A stretch of DNA of 64,000 bases from Burkholderia paludis (GTDB lineage Bacteria > Pseudomonadota > Gammaproteobacteria > Burkholderiales > Burkholderiaceae). The notes under the pieces were generated by a model. The model was not told the DNA's origin and made no database searches. It saw nothing but the letters and a program-made list of their open reading frames with translations. The first letter of the stretch is position 1, and the number at the start of each line of letters is the position of its first letter. The position numbers and the translations under genes are program-made. The DNA is taken from the NCBI RefSeq assembly GCF_000732615.1, contig NZ_JPGL01000032.1, forward strand, positions 1-64,000, written 5' to 3'. This document shows, one piece after another, positions 1-7,793 of this stretch.

Positions 1-342
1 GAGGTGTCGGACGGCCTGGCCGCGCGCGGCACGTACGACCAGCAGATCGCGGCGCTGGCGCGCAACGAGCACGCGCAGCAGCGCCGCTTCGACCTGTCGG
101 ACCTGCGTTACCGGAACGGTGTCGACAGCTACCTGTCGGTGCTGACCGCGCAGACGGATCTGTACTCGGCGCAGCAATCGCTGATCAGCGCGCGTCTGGC
201 CCGCTGGACCAATCTGGTCGATCTGTATCGCGCGCTGGGCGGCGGGTGGATCGAGCGCGCCGGCGAGGCGCCGCGCGCGCCGGATGCGCCGGTCGAATAT
301 GGTTCCACCGGTTCGACGCCACCGTCTCCCCGTTCGAATTGA
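1..342 (+). CDS. RND efflux outer-membrane lipoprotein, C-terminal fragment
   Basis: The frame is open from the first base, so the gene begins before the window. The visible 113 residues match the end of OprM/NodT-type outer-membrane factors: a coiled-coil helix (YRNGVDSYLSVLTAQTDLYSAQQ) is followed by the typical ending LYRALGGGW. These proteins form trimeric channels that connect a periplasmic adaptor and an RND pump to the cell exterior. The tail after GGGW is rich in Ala and Pro. A TetR gene starts 18 bases downstream on the same strand, suggesting an efflux operon with its own repressor. Substrates cannot be told from this fragment. Confidence 0.85.
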   Translation, partial: EVSDGLAARGTYDQQIAALARNEHAQQRRFDLSDLRYRNGVDSYLSVLTAQTDLYSAQQSLISARLARWTNLVDLYRALGGGWIERAGEAPRAPDAPVEYGSTGSTPPSPRSN

Positions 343-360
343 TCTCCATCGGGGCCGATA

Positions 361-1023
361 GTGGCTAGGCGTACAAAGGAAGTGGCAACGCTCACTCGCG
401 AAGCGATTCTCGACGCGAGTGAGCGTTGTTTCATCGAGCGCGGATATCGTGCGGCCTCGCTCGAGGAGATTGCCGAAGCCGCGGGGGTGACGCGCGGGGC
501 GGTCTACTGGCACTTCAAGGACAAGAGCGCGCTGCTGTTGGGCGTGTTCATGCGCGTTCGTGCGCGCGTGTGCGACGAGTTGTCGAGACTCGCGGGCTCC
601 GGCGAATCCGTACGGCCCGCGCGACGCCTGGTGCGCTTCTGTCGCGCGATGCTGGCCGAACCCGAGGCCGGGCGCATCAGTGCGTCCGCGGGAGCATGGA
701 TGATGCACTACGAATTGTTCCTGGCCGAACCCGTGACGGAAGGCCCCGCAAGGGAATTGTTCTGGACAACCCATGAAGCTCTGAACGACGTGTTGTGCCG
801 GGATTTCGGGTTGGGCGCGCATGGGCGGAACAAGTCGGCCGAGCCGACTTCGGAAGCCGAGGCGTTGCATTTGCAGGCGTTGCTGATCGGGCTGGCGCAG
901 CTTCGTCCATCCGAGCGCTTCCTGCATCGCAAGAAGCTATCCGGCGATCAGGTCATCCGCCAGAGCGTCGGCAAGATACTGGACGAAGCCGACGAGGTTT
1001 CCGCCACGCGGAAACGATCGTAG
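361..1023 (+). CDS. TetR/AcrR-family regulator (TtgR/AcrR-like)
   Basis: This 220-residue protein has an N-terminal helix-turn-helix of TetR type at about residues 12-58, including [18 protein letters not shown], the TtgR/AcrR/AmrR signature. Its C-terminal half matches the ligand domain of repressors of multidrug efflux. The start is GTG. It lies 18 bases after an RND outer-membrane gene on the same strand, so it probably represses that pump and may be cotranscribed with it. AcrR-type repressors are more often divergent from the pump, so this arrangement is slightly unusual. The identity of the pump lies outside the window. Confidence 0.85.
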   Translation: MARRTKEVATLTREAILDASERCFIERGYRAASLEEIAEAAGVTRGAVYWHFKDKSALLLGVFMRVRARVCDELSRLAGSGESVRPARRLVRFCRAMLAEPEAGRISASAGAWMMHYELFLAEPVTEGPARELFWTTHEALNDVLCRDFGLGAHGRNKSAEPTSEAEALHLQALLIGLAQLRPSERFLHRKKLSGDQVIRQSVGKILDEADEVSATRKRS

Positions 1024-1379
1024 CAGCGGGGCGTGACTTGCCGGCCGGCAGCGCTCGCTGCAAGGCCGGCGCGCAACGGACGCCCGTGGGGCGATGCGTT
1101 CGTCGAGCGGGCACGGCATGGTGCAATCGCGAAGCCTTTATCTACATGGAAGGCACGCCGTCAGCCAGACCTGGCGCGCTATCGGCAACGACATTGAAGA
1201 ACCCGACGCGGGCCCGATCGAGCCGGACGTCGCCCGGCGCCTGCCTGGTGACGCTGCCGACACTCGGGTTCACGCGACATCCCCACCGATTCGAATCGTG
1301 CAGCGCTCCGGATTTCAGTCACTGAGCCGGGAGACCGGGCATGAGGAGGCGATTCGACGGCCAGCCCACCCCCTGCGTA
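1024..1379. other. intergenic, no gene recognised
   Basis: This 356-base gap separates the converging ends of the TetR and MarR genes. Short open frames exist but show no family motif, ribosome-binding site or signal sequence. The stretch could be a decayed gene, but nothing in it supports a particular origin. Confidence 0.5.
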
Positions 1380-1853
1380 TCAGCCGTGACGCATCCCGTT
1401 CTCGACGACGCGGCCGAGCATGCTCTTGAGCGACAGGATTTCGTCCGGATCGAGCATCGACAGCAACTCGTCGGAAGCCGTCGAGACGATCGCCGGAATT
1501 CGCTCGGCGAGCAACCGGGCCTCCTGCGTGATCTGTAGTCGAACGATTCGCCGGTCGCCGTCGCAGCGCTTGCGCGTCAGCAGGCCTTGCTGCTCCATGC
1601 GGCCGATCATCCGTGCAGCGGCGCCGGCGTCCATATCGAGTTCCCGTGCGAGATCAGCCGTCATGCAGAGCGGGCGATTGGCAAGCATGAGCAGGATGCG
1701 GGCCTGCGCGACCGTGATGCCCAGTCGGGCTTTCATGCGCGGCGAGATCGTGTGATAAATGGCCGCCCGGGTGCGGTACAGAAGAAGCTCCAGCCCGTCG
1801 CCGGTCGGCAGGGCTGCGGGGCTGACGTCGCGAGTTGAAGACGGATGGACCAT
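1380..1853 (-). CDS. MarR-family transcriptional regulator
   Basis: The protein is about 157 residues from the chosen ATG (MVHPSSTRDV). It carries the winged helix of MarR: MTADLARELDMDAGAAARMIGRMEQ is the recognition region, followed by the wing with GLLTRKRCDGDRRIV, where the D-x-R-x-x-x-L motif is seen as DRRIVRL. An ATG eight codons upstream (1877) is possible. A much longer frame reaching 2075 exists, but its extra residues are Arg/Gly-rich read-through without family similarity, so it was rejected. MarR proteins usually bind phenolic ligands and repress neighbouring genes. The target is not evident. Confidence 0.8.
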   Translation of the reverse strand: MVHPSSTRDVSPAALPTGDGLELLLYRTRAAIYHTISPRMKARLGITVAQARILLMLANRPLCMTADLARELDMDAGAAARMIGRMEQQGLLTRKRCDGDRRIVRLQITQEARLLAERIPAIVSTASDELLSMLDPDEILSLKSMLGRVVENGMRHG

Positions 1854-2181
1854 CGTGCAGTGCTCGATTCGTTGCATGGCCCGGTCGATACGGGGCTTCT
1901 GCCGCCGCCGCCTGCGAAGACATCGACGGCGGCAGGTTGACTGAACAGCGTGTGCGGAGGGCCGCCGTCGACCACGGCGGCAGATCCCGGCGCCACGTCG
2001 GGCGCCGTATCGGGATATCCGCGCCGGACCCGTATCGGCGATTACCCGTCGGGTCACGATACAACCGTGAATCATGGCAGCGACCGGCGGCGTGCATCAC
2101 GCCATAGCCGGCCGGCAACGCCCCGGCTGTCGGGACGTGATGCGCATGCCGCGCGCCGGGGGCGCGGCAGCGCGCAGCGCG
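1854..2181. other. intergenic, no gene recognised
   Basis: This 328-base stretch lies between the amidohydrolase stop and the MarR start, both on the minus strand. It presumably carries the MarR promoter. No conserved coding sequence or clear operator was found. Confidence 0.45.
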
Positions 2182-3132
2182 TTACGGGTTCAACGCGGCG
2201 AGACGCGGGAACAGCGGCAGTGCGTTGCCGCGGTTGATCGCGGCGTGCTGGTCGGCGCCCAGCACGGTGCTGCCGTCTTGCTCGGCCGTAAACATCGCGC
2301 TGATGGGCGCGGGTGCGTACGGGAAATCGCTTCCGAACAGGATGCGGTCGGGCTTCGCGAACGCCGCGAGGCTCGGCAGCGCCGACGGAGACGACAGCGC
2401 GGTGTCGAAGTAGAACGACCGGAGCAGATCGAGCACGCCGTCGGCAGCCGGCACGTCGTTGCGCGCGAGCGGCGCCACTTGGGCGACGCGGTAAGCCGCG
2501 TACGGCAGGAACCCGCCGGCATGCGACAGGATGATGCGTACGTTCGGGTATCGGGAAACGACGCCGTTGAGAACAAGCTGCACCGCGGTGCGGGTCGTAT
2601 CGAACGGATAGTCGAGCATCGGGCCGGGCAAGCCTGCCATCTGCGCGAGCGGGGGCATCGACGGGTGGATGAAGGCCACTGCATTGCGGCGATTCAGTTC
2701 CGCCCACACGGGTTCGAACGCCGCGTCGCCGAGGTAGACGCCATCGTAGTTGCTGAGCAGTACGACGCCGTCGACGTTCAGCGTGTCGAACGCGTAGCCG
2801 ATTTCAGCGAGCGCGCCGTCGACGTCAGGCAGCGGCAGTGTCGCAAAGTTGCCGAACCGGGTCGGATGCTTCGCGACGACTTCCGCGGTGTAGTCGTTCA
2901 CCTTGCGTGCGATGTCGCGCTTTTCCCGACCGTGCCATCCCTTCACGCCCGGCGCCGTCAGCGACAGCACGCCGGTTGCGGTGCCCACCGAATCCATGAA
3001 GGCGAGCGCGCTGTCCACGCTCCACGCGGGGCAGCTCCAGCCGGACGGATCGCCGCCATGCGCGGGCAATGCGTCGGCCCAGAAAGGCGGGACGATGTGC
3101 TGGTGAACGTCAATACGGTTGCGATCGGACAT
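2182..3132 (-). CDS. amidohydrolase-2 / ACMSD-family decarboxylase or hydrolase
   Basis: This 316-residue TIM-barrel protein belongs to the amidohydrolase family that includes ACMSD and gamma-resorcylate/salicylate decarboxylases. Metal-site motifs are visible: DVHQH near the N-terminus, FIHPS in mid-protein, LSHAGG, and FGSDFPYAP near the C-terminus. The start at 3132 (MSDRNRIDVH) is preceded by AGGAG at a good distance; a longer frame to 3177 lacks this. It is divergent from a LysR gene that probably controls it. Family members often decarboxylate hydroxybenzoates to phenols, so a feeder role for the adjacent phenol cluster is possible but inferred. The exact substrate is unknown. Confidence 0.8.
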   Translation of the reverse strand: MSDRNRIDVHQHIVPPFWADALPAHGGDPSGWSCPAWSVDSALAFMDSVGTATGVLSLTAPGVKGWHGREKRDIARKVNDYTAEVVAKHPTRFGNFATLPLPDVDGALAEIGYAFDTLNVDGVVLLSNYDGVYLGDAAFEPVWAELNRRNAVAFIHPSMPPLAQMAGLPGPMLDYPFDTTRTAVQLVLNGVVSRYPNVRIILSHAGGFLPYAAYRVAQVAPLARNDVPAADGVLDLLRSFYFDTALSSPSALPSLAAFAKPDRILFGSDFPYAPAPISAMFTAEQDGSTVLGADQHAAINRGNALPLFPRLAALNP

Positions 3133-3254
3133 GATTGGACTCCTGTAAGAATGGGCTGTGTCGCAGCATCCGTTCACGAGTATGAGTGCAGTTGATTTTC
3201 CGATCTAATCGTTTAAATTTCAGGATTGATCGTTTCGAGTGATAAATAGACACC

Positions 3255-4139
3255 ATGGATCTTCGTCATTTGCGCTACTTTCTTGCGGTTGCCGAGGAAG
3301 GCCATTTCGGCCGCGCGGCGGAGCGGCTGCATATCGTGCAGCCCGCGCTGAGCGCGCAGATCCGCGCGCTCGAGGAGGAACTGGGCGGGGCGCTGTTCGA
3401 GCGCAGCACGCGCAAGGTCGCGCTGACGGACGCCGGGCGGCTGCTGGTGACCGAGGCGCGGCGCACGATCGAACAGGCCGAGCGCACGAAGACGCTGGTG
3501 CAGCGCGCGGCCAGCGGCGAGGCAGGCGTGGTGCGGATCGGCTTCGTCGGCAACGCGGTCGCGTCGGCACGGCTGTCCGAGGATCTCGCCGCGTTTCATG
3601 CGGCGTGGCCCGACGTGGTGCTCGACCTGCGCGAAATGGCGCCGGTCGCGCAGCAGGACGCGATTCTCGCGGGCCAGCTCGATATCGGCTATTGCCCGGT
3701 GTTCTGCAAGGACTTCGATGCGAAGCTCGACGTGCGAACGGTCGGCAGCTGGGCGTGGGAAGTGGCGATGAGCGACCGGCATCCGCTGGCGAAACAGCGT
3801 TCGGTGAGCGTCGCGGCGGTGGCGGACGAGCCGCTCATCGTCTATGCCGCCGACCACGACAGCGAAGGGCAGCTGGAGATCCTGCGGCAGGTGCTCGGCA
3901 AGGAGCCGCGCGTCATGTACAGGATGGGCAGCACGCTGTCCGCGCTGGCGCTTACGGCGGCCGGTCTCGGGGTGGTGCTCGCGCCCGAGCCGGTGAAAAG
4001 GATCGCGCTGGCCAACGTGGTGTTCCGGAAGCTGGCGGGGCGCGCGCCGAAATCGGAGCTGGTCGTGATCAGCCGCATCGGCGGCGAGTGGGGCGCCACC
4101 CGGCGGTATCTGGAGATGCTCGGCGAGCGTGCGGGATGA
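3255..4139 (+). CDS. LysR-type regulator (BenM/CatM-like subgroup)
   Basis: This 294-residue protein starts MDLRHLRYFLAVAEEGHFG, the classic LysR N-terminus of the CatM/BenM/CbnR group, with a helix-turn-helix at about residues 15-50 (RAAERLHIVQPALSAQIRALE). The remainder is a periplasmic-binding-like effector domain beginning near residue 90 (VRIGFVGNAV). It is divergent from the amidohydrolase, with 122 bases between them. That gap is AT-rich and contains CGATC and GATCG in inverted arrangement around 3198-3236, a plausible operator. By context it is likely the activator of the amidohydrolase gene. Confidence 0.85.
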   Translation: MDLRHLRYFLAVAEEGHFGRAAERLHIVQPALSAQIRALEEELGGALFERSTRKVALTDAGRLLVTEARRTIEQAERTKTLVQRAASGEAGVVRIGFVGNAVASARLSEDLAAFHAAWPDVVLDLREMAPVAQQDAILAGQLDIGYCPVFCKDFDAKLDVRTVGSWAWEVAMSDRHPLAKQRSVSVAAVADEPLIVYAADHDSEGQLEILRQVLGKEPRVMYRMGSTLSALALTAAGLGVVLAPEPVKRIALANVVFRKLAGRAPKSELVVISRIGGEWGATRRYLEMLGERAG

Positions 4140-4184
4140 AGGCGGCGCGCGCCGCGTATCGCAGCGCGCGTCCCGCGTCGTCGC

Positions 4185-5897
4185 TCATTCGGACGGAGTG
4201 GGCGGAATCCGCTTGCTGACGCGGTAGGCGATCTGGGCGCGCGACACGCCGAGCAGCCTGGCCGCGTGACTGAGATTGCTCTGGCTTCGTTCGATGGCGG
4301 CGTTCACGAGCAGCGTTTCGACGTCCTCCATGCGCATTCTCCTGTTCAGCGCATGTTCGATGAACTGCTCGACGATGTCGTCGCCCGACGACGAGATCCC
4401 GCCGTCGCGCGAGAGTCGCGCGGCTTTTCCCGTGCGCGTCGACGCGGGAAGTTGCGGGAACAACGATTGCAGGTCGATCCGTTCGCCGTCGGACGTGAGA
4501 ATGACGCCGCGTTCGATCACGTTGCGCAGTTCGCGCACGTTGCCGGGCCATTCGTATTCGGACAGCGCAAACCGCGCCTTGTCGGTGAGGCCGGCGATTC
4601 GCTTTCCCTCGCGGGCGGCAAGCTCGCCCAGGAAGTGTCTGGACAGGACGGGGATGTCCTCCTTGCGATCCCTCAGCGGCGGGATGACGACGGGATAGGC
4701 ATTGATCCGATAAAACAGGTCCTTGCGAAAGCGTCCTTCGTCGACCGCCTTCTCCAGGTCCACATTGGTTGCGGCGACCAGGCGCACGTCGATCCTGCGT
4801 GTCGTGGTGTCGCCCAGGCGCTCGATCTCGCCCTCCTGCAAGACCCGCAACAGGCGGGTCTGCGCGCCGAGGCTCAGTTCGCCGATTTCGTCGAGAAACA
4901 GCGTGCCGCCGTTCGCACGCTCGAACCGGCCTTCCCTGGACGTCATCGCACCCGTGTACGCGCCTTTCTCGACCCCGAACAGTTCGGATTCGAGCAGCTC
5001 GGCGGGAAGCGCGCCGCAGTTCACCGCGACGAACGGCTTCTCGGCGCGCGGGCTGGCGTTGTGCAGCGCGCGGGCGAACACTTCCTTCCCCACGCCCGTC
5101 TCGCCGAGGAGCAGCACCGTGATCAGGCTCGGGGCCGCGCGCTCGATCAGCGACCAGGCGTCGCGGAACCGCGGGCTGTCGCCGATCAGCGAGGCCGGCA
5201 CGCCGCGCTCCTGGATGGTCGAGCGCAGGGTTTCGACTTCCTGTCGCAAGGACAGGATTTCCTCGGCAATCGAATCCGCCTGGTAGTACTTGAGTTCGTC
5301 CGCGGCGTCGGGCCACTTTTCCAGCGGCATGCCGATGAACCGGCAGCCGTTGGCGGTGCGCTCCACCTCCCGGTGGAGCACGAAGCGGCCCATGAGCCCG
5401 CTGACGAAGCCGGTCGCGTGCCCGACCTCGGACCAGCAGACCGGGCCGTCGCTCGGGCCGAGCAGCTTGTCGTTGAGGTAGAGCTCGATCGAGTCCTTCC
5501 ACAGGCAATCGACGTAGTAGTGGCCGCTCGCGATGTCGATTTCCATCCGGGTCGATTCGACTTTCGCAATGCCCTCGAGCGCATGAAGGAGCGGCCCCTT
5601 GTACAGCAGTTCGAGGTCGGAAATGCCCGGGTAGCGCTGGCGCACGATCCCGGCATCCCGGATGCCCGACGCATATCCCATGCGTGTCAGCACGCCCCTG
5701 GCGCGCTCGATGCCCAGGGTTTCGATGAGCTCGCCGCGCAGGCAGCACAGCGCGGAGGAGTGCATCAGCACCATCCGTTCCTCGTCCAGCCAGATCTGGG
5801 CCCTGTCGAACAGGAACCGGATCCGGCTCGCTACCTCCTCGATGCCCGGCGACCCGGGCTCCCACGTGGCTGTCTCCGCTCTACGTGCCTTGCTCAT
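4185..5897 (-). CDS. dmpR: sigma-54-dependent phenol-responsive activator (DmpR/MopR/PoxR type)
   Basis: This 570-residue activator has the XylR/DmpR layout. An N-terminal XylR_N plus V4R sensor occupies about residues 25-205 and a coiled B-linker about 205-232. The AAA+ domain has Walker A GETGVGKE (265-272), the sigma-54 loop GAYTGA (312-317) and Walker B GTLFLDEIGE (331-340). A Fis-type helix-turn-helix sits at about 541-562. H105 and W133 match the phenol-contacting His and Trp of MopR. The zinc loop is odd: C154 and E177 are kept, but the next Cys is Arg180 and the loop before C185 is three residues short. The start at 5897 has an AAGAGG site; an upstream extension to 6179 would cover the promoter region. 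It is divergent from the phenol hydroxylase operon and surely activates it. Confidence 0.93.
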   Translation of the reverse strand: MSKARRAETATWEPGSPGIEEVASRIRFLFDRAQIWLDEERMVLMHSSALCCLRGELIETLGIERARGVLTRMGYASGIRDAGIVRQRYPGISDLELLYKGPLLHALEGIAKVESTRMEIDIASGHYYVDCLWKDSIELYLNDKLLGPSDGPVCWSEVGHATGFVSGLMGRFVLHREVERTANGCRFIGMPLEKWPDAADELKYYQADSIAEEILSLRQEVETLRSTIQERGVPASLIGDSPRFRDAWSLIERAAPSLITVLLLGETGVGKEVFARALHNASPRAEKPFVAVNCGALPAELLESELFGVEKGAYTGAMTSREGRFERANGGTLFLDEIGELSLGAQTRLLRVLQEGEIERLGDTTTRRIDVRLVAATNVDLEKAVDEGRFRKDLFYRINAYPVVIPPLRDRKEDIPVLSRHFLGELAAREGKRIAGLTDKARFALSEYEWPGNVRELRNVIERGVILTSDGERIDLQSLFPQLPASTRTGKAARLSRDGGISSSGDDIVEQFIEHALNRRMRMEDVETLLVNAAIERSQSNLSHAARLLGVSRAQIAYRVSKRIPPTPSE

Positions 5898-6041
5898 GCA
5901 ATGTGCCTCTTCGGTTGAGGGTCGGTCTTGTGGGGCCGACGTCCGTCGTGATTCTCGAACAGCGGAGCTTACAAGCGCCGGCCCGCTCTGCAAAGTCAGG
6001 CCTTTACCGATCCCCGGATGCGCGGCGCGGCGCGGCTTTAT

Positions 6042-6086
6042 GAATTTCGCAAGCGGCCGGCAATTGTCGAATTTTCGCAAGCCGCC
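6042..6086 (+). promoter_or_regulatory. candidate upstream activator sites for DmpR-type protein
   Basis: Two imperfect direct repeats, GAATTTCGCAAGCGGCC (6042-6058) and GAATTTTCGCAAGCCGCC (6069-6086), begin 27 bases apart. A weaker third copy, GGATTTCCGCAATG, lies at 6113-6126. Relative to the expected start near 6173 the first two lie at about -131 to -87, where XylR/DmpR proteins usually bind. The motif does not obviously match the published DmpR or XylR palindromes, so the assignment rests on position and repetition. Confidence 0.5.
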
Positions 6087-6146
6087 TTCGCGGCACGTAG
6101 GCCGAGCCGCCCGGATTTCCGCAATGAAATCAACCGCCTCGTCTGC

Positions 6147-6162
6147 TGGCACGGGGGTTGCT
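6147..6162 (+). promoter_or_regulatory. sigma-54 (-24/-12) promoter
   Basis: The sequence TGGCACGGGGGTTGCT matches the sigma-54 consensus TGGCAC-N5-TTGCW, with intact GG and GC elements spaced correctly. It is followed by an A-rich stretch, and transcription should start near 6173, just ahead of the GGAGG and GTG of dmpK. This proves the upstream ATG of that reading frame (6158) is not the true start, and it fits control by the adjacent sigma-54 activator. Confidence 0.92.
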
Positions 6163-6190
6163 AAAAGTCGTGCACACAACGGAGGCGATC

Positions 6191-6460
6191 GTGATCGATA
6201 TCGAAGTTCCTGTTCCGAATCCGGGCGTGGTGCCCGATGCGTGTTTCGTACGCGTACTCGGCATGCGCAACGGGCGTTTCGTCGAGTTCGAGTTCTCGAT
6301 CGGCGATCCCGACCTCGCGGTCGAAATGATCATGCCGACCCCGCTTTTCGAGGCGTTTTGCCGGCGTCACGGAGCACAGCGGCTGACCCCCGAGCAGGAG
6401 GCAGGGCTGGAACGGGATCGATGCAAATGGCAGTACGGGCAACCCGGTGTGCAGGACTGA
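6191..6460 (+). CDS. dmpK: phenol hydroxylase assembly subunit (P0)
   Basis: This 89-residue protein matches DmpK/PoxA/TomA0, the small P0 component. P0 is needed for full activity and probably assists assembly or iron loading of the hydroxylase. Family features seen are FVRVLGMRNGRFVEFEFSIGDP and the C-terminal KWQYGQPG. GTG at 6191 is chosen because GGAGG lies six bases upstream and the sigma-54 promoter overlaps any earlier start. It is the first gene of the operon, and the next gene follows after 29 bases. Confidence 0.9.
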   Translation: MIDIEVPVPNPGVVPDACFVRVLGMRNGRFVEFEFSIGDPDLAVEMIMPTPLFEAFCRRHGAQRLTPEQEAGLERDRCKWQYGQPGVQD

Positions 6461-6489
6461 GCCCGCGCGATTTTTCTGGAGGAGACAAC

Positions 6490-7500
6490 GTGCAGATCGA
6501 CATCAAGACCTCATCGGTGCAGCCGATCAGGAATACGTACGCCTATACGGCTCGACGCTTCGGCGACAAGCCGGCTTCGCGATATCAGGAAGCGAGCTTC
6601 GATATTCAGGAGGAGGTCAACTTCCATTACCGGCCCCTCTGGGAGCCCGAGCGCGAGCTTTACGACAAGGCGCGCAGCTCGATCGAAATGGCCGACTGGT
6701 ACGCGCTGAAGGACCCGCGCCAGTTTTACTACGGCACCTACACGATGGCGCGCGCGCGTCAGCAGGACGTGTTCGAAAGCAATTTCGCACTCGCCGAACG
6801 CAGCGGCTTCGTCGCGCGCGTGAGCGCCGCCTTCGTGGAATTCGTGCGTGACGTGCTCGTACCGCTCCGGCATTACGAATGGGCGGCGAACATGAACAAC
6901 GACTACGTCACCGCCTATGGCTACGGCGCGGCGCTGACCAACGCGACGATGTTCGCGACGATGGACCGGCTCGGCACGGCCCAGTACCTGACGCGGATCG
7001 GCCTGATGTTCGATCCGCAGCAGGGGCCGCTGCTGGACGCGGCCAAGGATGCGTGGCTGCAAGGCGCGCAGTGGCAGCCGCTGCGCGCGGCCGTCGAGCG
7101 GAGTTTCGTCTGCCGCGACTTCTTCGAGCTGTTCGTGGCGCAGGACCTCGTGTTCGACGGGTATGTCTATCCGTTCGTGCGGCGATGCGTCGAGAGCTGG
7201 GCGGACGAGCGCGGCGGCATGGAGCTCGCGATGCTGACCGCCTTCATGAACGACTGGTTCGACGAGACGAAAGGGTGGGTCGATTCGGTCATCCGGACCG
7301 TGGTCGGGGAATCCGAGGCCAACCGCGACCGGGTGGAGCGCTGGACGAGCGAGCGACGCGCCGTGATTCAACCGGCCGTCGCGTCCATCGCGCAGGGTCT
7401 CGGGGAGCGGGTGCCGGAAGGCCTGCTCGCGGAGCTGGATGCGTCGTTCGAGGCGCGGATTCAAAAGCTCGGTCTGGCCGGTCGCGGAGGTGCGGCATGA
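6490..7500 (+). CDS. dmpL: phenol hydroxylase beta oxygenase subunit (P1)
   Basis: This 336-residue protein is the DmpL/PoxB-type beta subunit of the multicomponent phenol hydroxylase, a soluble di-iron monooxygenase. It pairs with the alpha subunit (dmpN) and lacks the iron ligands, serving a structural role. Landmarks are YTARRFGDKPASRYQEA near the start and YEWAANMNNDYVTAYGYGAA in the middle. The GTG start at 6490 follows GGAGGAGA, and the length agrees with the family. Its stop codon overlaps the ATG of dmpM, suggesting translational coupling. Confidence 0.95.
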   Translation: MQIDIKTSSVQPIRNTYAYTARRFGDKPASRYQEASFDIQEEVNFHYRPLWEPERELYDKARSSIEMADWYALKDPRQFYYGTYTMARARQQDVFESNFALAERSGFVARVSAAFVEFVRDVLVPLRHYEWAANMNNDYVTAYGYGAALTNATMFATMDRLGTAQYLTRIGLMFDPQQGPLLDAAKDAWLQGAQWQPLRAAVERSFVCRDFFELFVAQDLVFDGYVYPFVRRCVESWADERGGMELAMLTAFMNDWFDETKGWVDSVIRTVVGESEANRDRVERWTSERRAVIQPAVASIAQGLGERVPEGLLAELDASFEARIQKLGLAGRGGAA

Positions 7501-7769
7501 GCAAGATGGTGTTCCTCGCGCTCCAGAGCAATGACGACACGCGGCCTATCGTGCAGGCGATCGAGGAGGACAACCCCCACGCGAACGTGGTCTACATGCC
7601 CGCGATGGTCAAGATCGATGCCGCCCGGCGGCTCTGCGTGAAGCGTTCGACGGTGGAGGCGCACCTCGGGCGCAACTGGGATGTACAGGAACTGCACGTG
7701 AACCTGATCAGCATATCGGGGAACGTGGACGAAACGGACGAAGAGTTCGTGATCGGCTGGTTCAACTAG
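7497..7769 (+). CDS. dmpM: phenol hydroxylase regulatory/effector protein (P2)
   Basis: This 90-residue protein is the cofactor-free effector of the hydroxylase, equivalent to MMOB, TmoD and DmpM. It binds the hydroxylase and tunes electron transfer and turnover. The sequence begins VFLALQSNDDTRPIVQAI and ends DEEFVIGWFN, and length and order match the family. Its ATG overlaps the dmpL stop (ATGA), so the two are probably coupled in translation. Confidence 0.95.
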   Translation: MSKMVFLALQSNDDTRPIVQAIEEDNPHANVVYMPAMVKIDAARRLCVKRSTVEAHLGRNWDVQELHVNLISISGNVDETDEEFVIGWFN

Positions 7770-7793
7770 CCGGAACAAGAGCGGAGACAGACA

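Larger units (their letters stand above)
5898..6190. promoter_or_regulatory. shared dmpR-dmpK control region
   Basis: This 293-base region lies between the divergent activator and operon starts. It holds the -24/-12 promoter (6147-6162), two direct repeats at activator-site distance (6042-6086), and a weak IHF-like match around 6128-6140 (AATCAA followed by a partly matching half). No sigma-70 promoter for dmpR could be assigned with confidence. Confidence 0.6.

Noticed and set aside
1094-1429. Possible small gene or LysR remnant between TetR and MarR
   Set aside because: No conserved motif, ribosome-binding site or plausible composition could be found.
1854-2075. N-terminal extension of the MarR protein
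   Set aside because: The extra 74 residues are Arg/Gly-rich and unlike any MarR N-terminus.
5898-6179. N-terminal extension of the sigma-54 activator
   Set aside because: It would cover the sigma-54 promoter region, and the ATG at 5897 has a good ribosome-binding site and matches family length.
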